A model generated the notes under the pieces. That model was not told the origin of the DNA, did no database searches, and saw only the letters and a program-made list of their open reading frames with translations. Source: Sulfurovum sp. (GTDB lineage: Bacteria; Campylobacterota; Campylobacteria; Campylobacterales; Sulfurovaceae). Taken from it: 59,662 bases of DNA. This document shows, piece after piece, positions 25,545 to 33,908 of this stretch. The stretch is from NCBI GenBank assembly GCA_027019175.1, contig JALUXB010000037.1, positions 1-59,662 of the forward strand. Reading direction: 5' to 3'. Each line of letters begins with the position of its first letter. The stretch's first letter is position 1. The position numbers and the translations under genes were made by a program.

Positions 25545-26306
25545 ATGCATTGGAAAAAACCCTTTTTGGCAGTGGTAGCAGGTGTGCTACTGGTTGGAAA
25601 CGCATCGGCAGCGGAGTTGAAAAAACCGAAGCTGATGGAAAATGTTGTGCCCGTACCGTCGGCACTTCTGGTGAACTCTTACCAATATATGGGAAAGCTC
25701 AAACATTTTTCCATCGATGCAGTGACCACCAGTGATGATACATGGCTGGACAATATGGTAGTTACCTATACCCACTATGTACACATTGATCTCAAGCGTC
25801 CCGGACAGCTTCATATCAGTACGACAGGTGATCTTAAGGAGAAAGAGTACTACCTCAACAACGGCCACTTTACGGTCTACGATGCCCTGACAAACTACTA
25901 TGCAGAGCTTGAAGTGCCAAAAACCATTGACCAGGCACTCGACTTCCTTTTCGACAAGTACGATGTCAAGTCGCCACTGGCGAATATTCTCTACACCGAC
26001 CTTGACAGACGTATCCCTCCTACCAGCAAAGGGTACTACTTCGGTATGTCCGACGTGGACGATGTCGCGTGTCACCACATCGGTTTTGTCTCTGCGACAC
26101 AGGAGTATCAAGTCTGGATTGAGGCCGATGAAAAACCGTTGATCAGGAAGTTTGTCATTATCGACAAGACAGAGCCCGAACTGCTGCGAAGCGGTACGCT
26201 GCTGCGCTGGAATCTTGACGATGCACTCGATGACGGGCTTTTCTATTTCCATCCGCCAAAGGGTGCTGTCAAGATCGACATTGAACCTGCAGGGGAGGGC
26301 GTATAA
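25545..26306 (+). CDS. DUF2092 periplasmic protein
   Basis: 253 residues with a signal peptide (cleavage after ASA) and no lipobox. The mature part starts around 35 and follows the DUF2092 pattern: an N-terminal SYQYMGKLKHFSIDAVTTSD, RPGQLHISTTGDLKEKEYYL, the YDVKSPLANILYTDL region, and GYYFGMSDVDDVACHHIGFV. DUF2092 looks like an LolA-type beta-sheet lipid-binding fold; that is a family impression rather than proof. Ribosome site AAAAAGGA precedes the ATG. It overlaps the next gene by one base (TAATG), and the pair is likely co-translated and co-exported. Confidence 0.8.
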   Translation: MHWKKPFLAVVAGVLLVGNASAAELKKPKLMENVVPVPSALLVNSYQYMGKLKHFSIDAVTTSDDTWLDNMVVTYTHYVHIDLKRPGQLHISTTGDLKEKEYYLNNGHFTVYDALTNYYAELEVPKTIDQALDFLFDKYDVKSPLANILYTDLDRRIPPTSKGYYFGMSDVDDVACHHIGFVSATQEYQVWIEADEKPLIRKFVIIDKTEPELLRSGTLLRWNLDDALDDGLFYFHPPKGAVKIDIEPAGEGV

Positions 26307-27334
26307 TGAAAAAGAGCTTGTTTATGATCAAATTTATTGTCGTGTTCGCAGCTATCGGTTTCTTCTCTCCTACGGTGGAAGTGCAGACAGACGCTCAGAC
26401 AGGCTTGCAGGAGGTACACTTTCTGTTGCTTAACAGTGCCGATGCCAGACATGGCGGCGGTTTGCGTGGCGGGGGCATGAGGCGTGCAGGCGGTATGCGC
26501 CGAAGCGGCGGCTTCAACAGGGGCGGCGGACGGAGTTTCAACCGCAGCAGCTTTAATCGCGGCAGTTTCAACAGAAGCAGCTTCAATCGCAGCAGCATGC
26601 GCCGACCATCACCAGGTAGAAGCCGCTACCAGGGAGGGAACTTCCCCAAAAGCAAGCGTCCTGCCGTAAGCAGACCGAAAAGTACCAGACCGGTTTCAAG
26701 CAGACCGAAGACACGACCGGTAAGCAAACCGAAGACACGACCGGTAAGCAAACCGGGCAAGAGACCATCAACCAGACCGATACAGAGACCAGGCACACGC
26801 CCATCGACAAGACCTGTGCAAAAGCCGAGTACCCGTCCGTCGACCAGACCTGTACAGAAGCCAAGTACTCGCCCTGTCCAACGTCCGGGACAACCGGCAC
26901 AACCGGGAAGACCAAAACCGCCAAGTGGCAAGCCGATTCCGGGTAATCCGGTAACGCCAGTCAGACCGGGTCAGCCAGGAAAGCCTGTCAAACCGGGAAG
27001 ACCTGGCGTGAATCCTCCAGGCAACCGTCCTCCAGGTGGTGGTCAACGACCACCATACAACAGACCGGGACATGGCGGTGGAGGGCACCATCCGCATCAT
27101 GGACACCACCATCACCACTACCACCATTACCCATACTACGGATGGGGTGGCTACTGGCCATGGTTCTGGGGCAGTGCCATCACGATCGGTGCGATCGTCT
27201 CGACCATCCCGGACAACGACTGTGATGACATTCGCGTCGACGGCAAGTGGTACAAAGAGTGTAACGGTGTGCTCTTCGAACCTGTTTATCAGGGTGACAA
27301 TGTAGAGTACAAGGTTGTGGAGATCAAGAAATAG
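26306..27334 (+). CDS. Secreted Arg/Pro/His-rich low-complexity protein
   Basis: 342 residues. After the signal region come Gly/Arg repeats (HGGGLRGGGMRRAGG), Ser/Asn/Arg/Phe repeats (FNRGSFNRSSFNRSS), then many Arg-Pro and Lys-Pro copies (KPKTRPVSKPKTRPV and RPSTRPVQKPSTRPS), then a His-rich stretch around residue 255-275 (HHPHHGHHHHHYHHYPYYGW) that would bind metal. The last 40 residues (CDDIRVDGKWYKECNGVLFE then PVYQGDNVEYKVVEIK) look like a folded SH3-like unit of the DUF6515 kind. At DNA level a 24-bp tandem repeat lies at 26708-26755. Strongly basic, so a polyanion- or envelope-binding role is possible. Function unknown. Confidence 0.75.
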   Translation: MKKSLFMIKFIVVFAAIGFFSPTVEVQTDAQTGLQEVHFLLLNSADARHGGGLRGGGMRRAGGMRRSGGFNRGGGRSFNRSSFNRGSFNRSSFNRSSMRRPSPGRSRYQGGNFPKSKRPAVSRPKSTRPVSSRPKTRPVSKPKTRPVSKPGKRPSTRPIQRPGTRPSTRPVQKPSTRPSTRPVQKPSTRPVQRPGQPAQPGRPKPPSGKPIPGNPVTPVRPGQPGKPVKPGRPGVNPPGNRPPGGGQRPPYNRPGHGGGGHHPHHGHHHHHYHHYPYYGWGGYWPWFWGSAITIGAIVSTIPDNDCDDIRVDGKWYKECNGVLFEPVYQGDNVEYKVVEIKK

Positions 27335-27349
27335 GTTTCGGCTTATAAA

Positions 27350-27366
27350 AGAGGTGCTTTGCCTCT
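27350..27366 (+). terminator. Weak hairpin after the Arg/Pro/His-rich gene
   Basis: AGAGG and CCTCT arms with a 7-nt loop, followed after a few bases by GTTCTGTCTCTTGTGTTTTATTTG, which is T-rich but not a clean run. It is placed properly to end the 25545-27334 transcript. Confidence 0.35.
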
Positions 27367-27424
27367 GTTCTGTCTCTTGTGTTTTATTTGATTTTATGCA
27401 TTATCAAGTATATATATATTGAAG

Positions 27425-27501
27425 TGGTGGGTCCTCCGAGACTCGAACTCGGGACCGCCCGGTTATGAGCCGGGAGCTCTAACCAACTGAGCTAAAGACC
27501 C
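27425..27501 (-). tRNA. tRNA-Met (CAU anticodon), CCA encoded
   Basis: The minus-strand sequence begins GGGTCTTTAGCTCAGTTGG, has the anticodon loop CTCATAA on stem CCGG/CCGG, the T-loop GTTCGAGTC and ends with A73-CCA. The 5' base is directly adjacent to the rodA stop codon. CAU also occurs in initiator Met and in tRNA-Ile2 (lysidine-modified C34). The G1-C72 pair argues against initiator. The U4-A69 pair fits elongator Met somewhat better than Ile2. I leave the Ile2 option open. Confidence 0.9.
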
Positions 27502-28650
27502 TTACTTAAGAGGGATGGCAGCTTTGGGCTGCATCGTAATTTTTGCGTCAGAAGTATAACGACTGTAGTCTTTGAACGCAATTAAATTTTCTAAAATTCC
27601 GAAGATGACTGCAAATATAATGAATGAAGTACCTCCGTGGCTGAACATGGGCAGAGGCAGACCGACAACAGGTGCGAGGCCGATGATCATGAAAATGTTT
27701 ACGCCCATGTAGACAAAGAAGAGAAATGCCAAACCGCCTGCAAAGGTTTTAATGTAGTAGTCCCGTTTATGTTTCCACGAAATGTAGAGCAGGTTGAAGA
27801 TCAGTAGAATGTAGAGTCCTATGACGGTAACCATCCCTTGGAATCCAAGGCGTTCTCCGAGGTAGGCAAAGATAAAATCGGTCGATGAAACAGGGAGAAA
27901 CTTCAACTGAGTTTGAGTTGCTTCCTCTTTTGGTTTACCCTCCATACCGCCGCTTCCAATGGCAATAAGTGCCTGTCGAACCTGGTAGCTGGGTTTGTTC
28001 AGCATATCATGGATACGCTTTTTCTGATAGGGTTTGAGACCTTTTTCGTAAACAACAGGCGCGCTGACCCCTGCAACAATGGCAATGGTGAGCCAGATTT
28101 TCCAGTTGACCCCGATGAGAAAGAGAATACCGTAGCCGGTAATGAGCAGTACCAATGCAGTTCCGAGGTCAGGCTCTTTGGCAATGACAAGGAAGGGGAT
28201 GATGATGACAAGCGAGAGCTTGATGAACTGAAAAAGCCCGTATCCCTTCTCCGGCGGCGGTTTTTTCTGGATGAGGTAGGCAAGCATCATGATGACATTG
28301 ACCTTGATGAACTCTGAAGGCTGGATGGTAATATGAATGCCGGGTAGTTCAATCCAGCGTTTGGCACCGAGGATGGTTTTTCCGACAAACTCAACAGCAA
28401 TAAGAAGCCCGAGATTTACAAGGTAAAAAAGTGGTGCAAACCACCACATGATACGTCGCCATGGGATGATGACCGCTACACTGAAGGCAATGAATGCAAT
28501 GAAGTAGTAGATCATCTGTTTGTTGAAAAGGTGACGGTTGATTTCGTAGACAAGGTAGGAGGAGATGGCGAAAATTGGGATGAGCTGGAGTATTAAAAGA
28601 TAGTTGAAGTGCTTGAAGATACGTTTGTCAATATCAAGCCAAGAGTCCAT
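27502..28650 (-). CDS. rodA: RodA peptidoglycan polymerase (SEDS family)
   Basis: 382 residues with about ten membrane helices. Signatures: the RodA motif KFLPVSSTDFIFAYLGERLG, preceded by IGSGGMEGKP, and the C-terminal loop GLAPVVGLPLPMFSHGGTS. Polymerises lipid II for cell-wall elongation with a class B PBP such as MrdA (not in the window). The ATG at 28650 follows GGGGAAT. Its 3' end abuts a tRNA with no spacer, so both are probably one transcript. Confidence 0.93.
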   Translation of the reverse strand: MDSWLDIDKRIFKHFNYLLILQLIPIFAISSYLVYEINRHLFNKQMIYYFIAFIAFSVAVIIPWRRIMWWFAPLFYLVNLGLLIAVEFVGKTILGAKRWIELPGIHITIQPSEFIKVNVIMMLAYLIQKKPPPEKGYGLFQFIKLSLVIIIPFLVIAKEPDLGTALVLLITGYGILFLIGVNWKIWLTIAIVAGVSAPVVYEKGLKPYQKKRIHDMLNKPSYQVRQALIAIGSGGMEGKPKEEATQTQLKFLPVSSTDFIFAYLGERLGFQGMVTVIGLYILLIFNLLYISWKHKRDYYIKTFAGGLAFLFFVYMGVNIFMIIGLAPVVGLPLPMFSHGGTSFIIFAVIFGILENLIAFKDYSRYTSDAKITMQPKAAIPLK

Positions 28651-28712
28651 CCGTGTATTCCCCGTTAAACAAAATTAGCGTATTATATCGTAAAGTATTG
28701 AGAAGGGAAAGT

Positions 28713-29486
28713 ATGGAACCGTTCTTCCGTTTTGAAAATTTAGGTCAGTATGCTGAGTGTTTGCACGGTGTCACTATGAAAAATGCTGCCCATCCCCTAA
28801 GCTTTTCTATGGCGCTGCATACCGGTGAGACAAAAGAGACGGTCATTGCTAACCGAAAAACAGTTGAAAGGCTTTTTGAAAAGAAACAGATATGCCATTT
28901 TGTACTTGCCAACCAGACACACAGTGACCATGTACATGTGGTAAAAGAGCCGGAAACCAAAGGCTGGGAGAGTTTAGAGAGTGCTGTTTTGGACTGTGAT
29001 GCGCTTGTGACAAATCTCAAAGGGGTAATGCTTGGCATACTGACAGCAGACTGTGTACCTGTTTTGCTTTACGACCCTGTACAGAAGGCAGTAGCAGTTG
29101 TACATGCGGGATGGAAAGGTACCAAAGCGAACATTGTTGCCAAAACGATACAGACAATGCAGTGTGAATTCGGCACAGAACCGAAAAACATGATTGCGGG
29201 CATTGCACCCTCAATTGGGCAGTGCTGCTACGAAGTAGGTGAGGAAGTTGCATCACACTTTTTTCATCTGCCTGATGTACTCAATGCAAAGCACAACGGT
29301 AAATATATGCTGGATCTCCCGTTGGCAAACAAAATGCAGTTAATGCAAGTCGGCATTGCCGAAGAGAATATTGAAATGAGTGGCATCTGCACCGCCTGTG
29401 ATGTGGAACACTTTTTCTCTTACCGGAAAGAGGGAGGATGCAGTGGGAGGTTTATGAGTCTGATAGGGATGCAATTAGATGTGTAG
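28713..29486 (+). CDS. pgeF: PgeF/YfiH family purine nucleoside/peptidoglycan editing protein
   Basis: 257 residues from the ATG at 28713 (MEPFFRFENLGQYAE), preceded by AAGGGAAAG; an upstream GTG overlaps rodA's start region and lacks a ribosome site. Core motifs: NQTHSDHVHVV, GILTADCVPVLLYDP, AVVHAGWKGTKANIV and IGQCCYEVGEEV, with the Cys and His zinc ligands of the family. YfiH-type proteins act on UDP-MurNAc-Ser or purine nucleosides. The stop codon TAG is part of a REP head (GTAG) at 29483. Confidence 0.9.
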   Translation: MEPFFRFENLGQYAECLHGVTMKNAAHPLSFSMALHTGETKETVIANRKTVERLFEKKQICHFVLANQTHSDHVHVVKEPETKGWESLESAVLDCDALVTNLKGVMLGILTADCVPVLLYDPVQKAVAVVHAGWKGTKANIVAKTIQTMQCEFGTEPKNMIAGIAPSIGQCCYEVGEEVASHFFHLPDVLNAKHNGKYMLDLPLANKMQLMQVGIAEENIEMSGICTACDVEHFFSYRKEGGCSGRFMSLIGMQLDV

Positions 29487-29504
29487 GGTGCGTATTCACG
29501 CACC
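29483..29504 (+). repeat. REP-like palindrome, left unit of a REPIN pair
   Basis: The unit starts GTAG, followed by GGTGCGT, a 4-nt loop ATTC, and ACGCACC. A GTAG head before a hairpin is the classical structure of REP elements mobilised by RAYT (TnpA-REP) transposases. The GTAG provides the stop codon of pgeF, and the TTTT after the hairpin could also terminate its transcript. Opposite-strand mate at 29554-29575. Confidence 0.7.
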
Positions 29505-29553
29505 TTTTAAAAGAGCTTTTGGAAAATATTAAATTTTGTATCGTAATTTACGT

Positions 29554-29575
29554 GGTGCGTGGTTACGCACCCTAC
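29554..29575 (-). repeat. REP-like palindrome, right unit of the REPIN pair
   Basis: On the minus strand the unit reads GTAG, GGTGCGT, loop AACC, ACGCACC. It ends 7 nt before the stop of the DUF2461 gene and could limit its transcript. Confidence 0.7.
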
Positions 29576-29582
29576 ATGGTTG

Positions 29583-30290
29583 TTACCGAAACACATCCGC
29601 TTCCGTATCACAGGTTAGCGTCAATTCATAGACCCACTGTTGAAGATCGAACATATCTTCATAAATTTTGAAATTTCTGTCGATGATCGCTTCGGAGTGG
29701 AAGGTATCATCCGGAGGGAATGTTGTATAGGCGTAGATAGCACCCATTTTGTAGAGATAGCTGTGTTCATCATGACCATCACATCCTCTTGGGAATTTTT
29801 TGTACTTTGGCTCAGGGATGAGGTAGCCTTTGGCTTTGAGTGCTTCAAGGATAGTGTGCAGGCTCTGGCGGTGTGCATCGTTTTGGATATACTCCCGATA
29901 GGCTTTGAGCAGGGTGGGTTTGAAGTTGCGTATGCCTGCTGCAACAAAAACTTCATGCGGATCGTAATGCATGTAAAAACTGCTGCTTTGCATCCGGTGC
30001 CCGCTGCCTTGCCACATGATGATGCCAATACGGGTTTTGATGGGGTCGCTTAAATGAAAACGGGCATCTCTGTAGATGCGAAAAAGTGAGCGGTTGGTCT
30101 TTGGTTCGGCATGGATGGTGGGAACGAGTATCTGCAAATGTTCGCCCATCTCTTCAACGTAGGCTTTGTTGGGTGTAATGATGAAGTGTTCATACTCCTC
30201 TTTGTGTGCATCAAGCCACGCTTTGGAGTTGTTGGTGATGATCTGTGAAAGAAATTGCAGTCCCTCTTTTGGAAAACCGTTGAAAGACAT
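29583..30290 (-). CDS. DUF2461 family protein
   Basis: 235 residues, soluble. The DUF2461 (TIGR02453) pattern is clear: FPKEGLQFLSQIITNNSKAW near the start, NRSLFRIYRDARFHLSDPIK and the region SSFYMHYDPHEVFVAAGIRN. Function unknown; members occur in many bacteria. The stop of the next (ElyC-like) gene begins right behind its ATG at 30291, so the three genes 29583-32278 form one operon. Confidence 0.88.
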   Translation of the reverse strand: MSFNGFPKEGLQFLSQIITNNSKAWLDAHKEEYEHFIITPNKAYVEEMGEHLQILVPTIHAEPKTNRSLFRIYRDARFHLSDPIKTRIGIIMWQGSGHRMQSSSFYMHYDPHEVFVAAGIRNFKPTLLKAYREYIQNDAHRQSLHTILEALKAKGYLIPEPKYKKFPRGCDGHDEHSYLYKMGAIYAYTTFPPDDTFHSEAIIDRNFKIYEDMFDLQQWVYELTLTCDTEADVFR

Positions 30291-31052
30291 TTAGACTCCT
30301 TTTATCTTTTGCCAGAGCATGCCAAAGTATTCATGGAATGCGATGGTTGACTTTTTAAGCGCATTGGCTGAGAAAATTTCAAAATAGTGCGGATGTGTCA
30401 GGCTTGAAAGGTGGTATGTCGGTGCAGGGTAAGGGTGCAGTCCCTCTTTTTGAAACCAGCCAATGGCACGTGGCAGATGGTAGGCAGAGGAGACCAAAAC
30501 CATGGGTTTGGAGAGGGTAATTTTTTCAGCTGCCTTTGCTTCATCTTCGGTATCGGTTGCGGTAGGAACCAGAATGAGCGCACTTTTTGGGATTCCAAGT
30601 GCTATTGCCAGTTTTTGCTGCATTACGGCATGTGGTGTTGGATCGCTGATGCCGCTGTAGCCAGAGACAATAAGCTTAGCCTTTCCTTCCAGAGCACGAT
30701 AAAGGCGGATACCCTCTGTAAGCCGTACTACAGCTTCTGGATCGATTTGTGATGTAAGAGAGAGTTTTTTGTCTGTGTTGTGTCCATAGCCAAGCACATA
30801 AATGTAACGGGTATCTTTAGGCGCTTGCAGCAGTGCCGGATAACGGTGTTCTATGGGGTAGAGCAGCAGGTTGGCAAAAGGATCGTAGGAGAGCAAAAAG
30901 AGCCACCCCAAACCGAAAAGTACCACTCTCCTGCCTGCTTTGGTTTTGTTTTGGTAAAGCAGCCAAAGCCCCAAAGTAATGATAAGTATACCAAGAGGCA
31001 GCGGCATGAGAAAGGTTGAGATAAATTTCTTCAGCAAAAAAGCGGCATTCAC
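30291..31052 (-). CDS. ElyC/SanA/YdcF-type envelope protein
   Basis: 253 residues. The start is chosen as the GTG at 31052 (VNAAFLLKKFISTF), two bases behind the stop of the upstream gene; a longer reading enters that gene and lacks a ribosome site. Two membrane helices (TFLMPLPLGILIITLGLWLL and RVVLFGLGWLFLLSYD) precede a DUF218 domain: YIYVLGYGHN, AKLIVSGYSG, TATDTEDEAKAAEKI and MVLVSSAYHLPRAIGWFQKE. ElyC of E. coli is needed for envelope integrity at low temperature. Exact chemistry unknown. Confidence 0.82.
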   Translation of the reverse strand: MNAAFLLKKFISTFLMPLPLGILIITLGLWLLYQNKTKAGRRVVLFGLGWLFLLSYDPFANLLLYPIEHRYPALLQAPKDTRYIYVLGYGHNTDKKLSLTSQIDPEAVVRLTEGIRLYRALEGKAKLIVSGYSGISDPTPHAVMQQKLAIALGIPKSALILVPTATDTEDEAKAAEKITLSKPMVLVSSAYHLPRAIGWFQKEGLHPYPAPTYHLSSLTHPHYFEIFSANALKKSTIAFHEYFGMLWQKIKGV

Positions 31053-31054
31053 GT

Positions 31055-32278
31055 TTAGTTGTCTTTCACTTCCAGCGTTGCATCGGCATCGAGTTCCATC
31101 ACCTGCCACGGCAACCCTTGTTTATTGAGCTCTTCCATAAACGGATCGGGGTCGAACTCTTCCATGTTGTGGACACCCTCTTCGTACCACCTCTTCTCAA
31201 GCATCAGTTTGGCTCCGATCATGGCAGGTACGCCTGTGGTGTAGCTGACTGCCTGGCTCATCACCTCTTCATAGCACTTTTCATGGTCACTGACCTGATA
31301 GATGTAGACGGTTTTTGGCTCACCGTTTTTGATACCCTTGACAAAGACACCGATGTTGGTCTTGCCTTTGGTTCGCGGCCCAAGGCTTGCGGGGTCGGGC
31401 AGCAGGGTTTTAAGAAACTCGATGGGGATGATCTTCTGCCCCTGATGCTCTACCGGTTCGATGCCAAGCATCCCGACATTCTCCAACACTTTCATGTGTG
31501 TCAGGTAGCTCTCACCAAAGGTCATAAAAAAGCGGATACGTTTGAGGTGGGGGATGTTTTTCACCAGTGACTCCATCTCTTCGTGGTAGAGCAGATAGCT
31601 GTCCTTTGGACCCACTTCCGGGTAGTCCCATACCTGTTTGATTGCCATAGGTTCAGTCTCTATCCATTTGCCGTTTTCCCAGTAGCGCCCTTTGGCACTC
31701 ACTTCTCTCAGGTTGATCTCGGGGTTGAAGTTGGTTGCAAAGGGGTAGCCGTGGTCACCGGCGTTGCAATCGAGGATGTCGATGGTATGGATCTCGTCAA
31801 AGTAGTGCTTCTGCGCATAGGCGACAAAGACGTTGGTGACTCCCGGGTCAAACCCGCTGCCAAGCAGTCCCATGATGTGCTGCTCTCTAAAGAGCTGGTC
31901 TCTTGCCCACTGCTCTTTGTACTCGAACTTCGCTTCATTGGGGTGTTCGTAGTTGGCAGTGTCAAGGTAATCTACCTGACACGCCGCACATGCATCCATG
32001 ATGGTCAAGTCCTGATACGGCAGTGCCACATTGATGACGATATCTGCTTCTGTCTCTCTGATGAGTGCGACAAGCTCCTCGACACTGTCCGCATTAACCT
32101 GTGCTGTGTTGAGGGTAACACCGGTTTTTGCTTTGACATTTTGGGCAATGGTATCGCACTTGCTTTTTGTACGGCTGGCAAGGGTGATCTCTCCGAAAGT
32201 GTCTGCATTCATTGCACACTTGAATGCGACAACATTTCCGACACCGCCGGCACCGATAATGAGGGTTTTGTTTGACAT
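31055..32278 (-). CDS. Carboxy(nor)spermidine dehydrogenase, saccharopine dehydrogenase family
   Basis: 407 residues. NAD(P) site LIIGAGGVGNVVAFK at the N-terminus, catalytic and dimer regions DYLDTANYEHPNE, LLGSGFDPGVTNVFVAYAQK, and PFATNFNPEINLREVSAKGR. This length and sequence fit carboxynorspermidine synthase (CANSDH, or CASDH), which condenses aspartate semialdehyde with a diamine reductively. The arginine decarboxylase SpeA at 35983-37863 in the same window supplies the upstream step, so the pair supports the alternative spermidine route known from Campylobacter. The decarboxylase NspC is not in the window. Confidence 0.88.
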   Translation of the reverse strand: MSNKTLIIGAGGVGNVVAFKCAMNADTFGEITLASRTKSKCDTIAQNVKAKTGVTLNTAQVNADSVEELVALIRETEADIVINVALPYQDLTIMDACAACQVDYLDTANYEHPNEAKFEYKEQWARDQLFREQHIMGLLGSGFDPGVTNVFVAYAQKHYFDEIHTIDILDCNAGDHGYPFATNFNPEINLREVSAKGRYWENGKWIETEPMAIKQVWDYPEVGPKDSYLLYHEEMESLVKNIPHLKRIRFFMTFGESYLTHMKVLENVGMLGIEPVEHQGQKIIPIEFLKTLLPDPASLGPRTKGKTNIGVFVKGIKNGEPKTVYIYQVSDHEKCYEEVMSQAVSYTTGVPAMIGAKLMLEKRWYEEGVHNMEEFDPDPFMEELNKQGLPWQVMELDADATLEVKDN

Positions 32279-32322
32279 GGCTGCTCCTTGGATAAAGTTG
32301 TGTTATTTTAGCATAATTGGGG

Positions 32323-33240
32323 TTATTGCAGGTAGAGCGGTATCACCCACAGTGTAAAGAGGAAAAGCACAGGAATAAAGAGCAAGGTACTTAGCAGTAT
32401 CAATGCAGTCACATCCTGCGGACGGCAGTCGTAAAGTGAAGCAAGGTTAATGTTGGCAACAGCAAGCGGGGTCATCATCTCCATGAGAATGACCGCCTGC
32501 ACAAAAAGTGGCAGATCGGTCAGTGAGAGTATGAGTGCACTGAAAAAGGGCACAAAGAGAAACTTTTGGCTAAGTGTTCCGATAAAGAGCTTGGGATGGA
32601 CTTCACGTATCTTGATACCGTAGAGAAAGGTACCCAGTAAAAAGAGCTGAAGGACAATACCACTGTAGGCACCCATCTTGAAAAATTCTAAAATCTGTGT
32701 GGGCAGCGTTACCTGTGTAAGGTTGAACACAATGGCAACGGCAGACGCGGGGATGATGGGGATTTTGACAATGTTCAGCAGCGAAGTTTTGACGTCGAAA
32801 CTGCCGCGTGAATAGATGTAGGCTCCCAGCACATAGACCACCACCACATTGGCAAGATTGATGAGTGTGGTAAAGATGACGCTCTGTTCTCCAAAAAGGG
32901 CAATACCAAGCGGGATGCCGATGTTACCTGTGTTGCCCACAAAACCTGCAATGGAGAAGATGGAGCGTTTTTTAGGGTCATCGAAAATGATTTTGGCAAT
33001 ATAAATAGAAGGAATAAGCAAAATAAAAATAATGCCAAAATAGATGCCGACAACACCAAAGTGCTCCCAGTGCAGTTTGGCGGTACTGAATCCCCATACA
33101 CTTACAAAGGGCTGCATGAAATAGACAGACATTAATGTTAATGTTTTTGAGTCTATCTGTGTTTTGAAAATACGTTTGGCAAGATAGCCAAGTGCAATGA
33201 AAGCATAGACAAAGAGAATAGAAAGCAGTGTATGTATCAT
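32323..33240 (-). CDS. AEC (auxin efflux carrier) family permease
   Basis: 305 residues with ten predicted membrane helices in two inverted halves, starting LLSILFVYAFIALGYLAKRI. The motif GNTGNIGIPLGIALFGEQSV in the first half is typical of AEC proteins. The second half shows LTDLPLFVQAVILMEMMTPL. Substrates of this family are usually organic acids; here unknown. It is separated by 44 nt from the dehydrogenase gene and reads in the same direction. Confidence 0.88.
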   Translation of the reverse strand: MIHTLLSILFVYAFIALGYLAKRIFKTQIDSKTLTLMSVYFMQPFVSVWGFSTAKLHWEHFGVVGIYFGIIFILLIPSIYIAKIIFDDPKKRSIFSIAGFVGNTGNIGIPLGIALFGEQSVIFTTLINLANVVVVYVLGAYIYSRGSFDVKTSLLNIVKIPIIPASAVAIVFNLTQVTLPTQILEFFKMGAYSGIVLQLFLLGTFLYGIKIREVHPKLFIGTLSQKFLFVPFFSALILSLTDLPLFVQAVILMEMMTPLAVANINLASLYDCRPQDVTALILLSTLLFIPVLFLFTLWVIPLYLQ

Positions 33241-33335
33241 GAGCGTTATTATAGCAAAGCTTTCGTGATAGAATATGGAAGGATCGGCATTAGTGAAGTT
33301 TTGGTAAGATACACCATTCTATTAGAGGTTGGATC

Positions 33336-33890
33336 ATGGACTTTTCTTCACTGGAGACCTGGGGATATCTGGCGGTAGCCTTTTTCTCATTTGGCGGCTC
33401 TTTTTTCATTGTCGCGGCAGCGGGTGTATTTTCCTACATGGGGCATATGGATTTGACGACAGCACTGGTGGTTGCGGCACTCGCAAACTTTATGGGGGAC
33501 AATTTTCTTTTTTACCTTGGCAAGTACCAGAAAAAAGAGGTGATGCCCTATTTCAAAAAGCATAAACGCAAGCTGGCACTGGCAACACTGATCATGCGTA
33601 AGTACGGTGTACTGGCAATATTCATACAGAAATTTATCTACGGGGTCAAAACCCTTGTGCCTATTTCCATGGCACTTTCCAAATATGATTTCAAGAAATT
33701 TGTTTTTTTCAATTTTTTTGCGTCAATTCTCTTTGTGTCGGTGATTGGATTGAGTGCCTACTATGCCAGTGAAAGCATTATTCATTTTTTTGAGATGATC
33801 AAAGCAAGACCATGGCTGGCACCACTCTTTGCTGTAGTCATGCTCGGGACACTGTGGTATGTAATGACACATTTTACAAAGAAACGATAG
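33336..33890 (+). CDS. DedA family membrane protein
   Basis: 184 residues with five to six membrane helices. The DedA features are the N-terminal glycine-rich re-entrant stretch (FFSFGGSFFIVAAAGVFSYM) and the loop ANFMGDNFLFYLGKYQKK with a conserved FMGDN. The family's second half RKYGVLAIFIQKFIYGVKTL and PISMALSKYDFKKFVFFNF matches. DedA proteins flip undecaprenyl phosphate or affect proton-dependent homeostasis. Downstream are a REP-like copy and a strong terminator. Confidence 0.9.
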   Translation: MDFSSLETWGYLAVAFFSFGGSFFIVAAAGVFSYMGHMDLTTALVVAALANFMGDNFLFYLGKYQKKEVMPYFKKHKRKLALATLIMRKYGVLAIFIQKFIYGVKTLVPISMALSKYDFKKFVFFNFFASILFVSVIGLSAYYASESIIHFFEMIKARPWLAPLFAVVMLGTLWYVMTHFTKKR

Positions 33891-33908
33891 AAAGAGGAAT
33901 TAGAACGC

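Larger units (their letters stand above)
29483..29575. repeat. REPIN-like pair of inverted REP units
   Basis: Two GTAG-headed hairpins face each other, 49 bp apart, making a 93-bp element with outer ends GTAGGGTGCGT and its complement. The arrangement of two inverse REPs separated by a short AT-rich spacer is what is called a REPIN or BIME. A third related unit is at 33909. Confidence 0.65.

Noticed and set aside
26690-26900. CRISPR-like or minisatellite interpretation of the repeats
   Set aside because: Repeats are inside a reading frame, vary in codons and encode Arg/Lys-Pro units; no regular spacers.
27425-27501. Initiator tRNA-Met
   Set aside because: The G1-C72 pair and lack of the mismatched acceptor end argue against an initiator.
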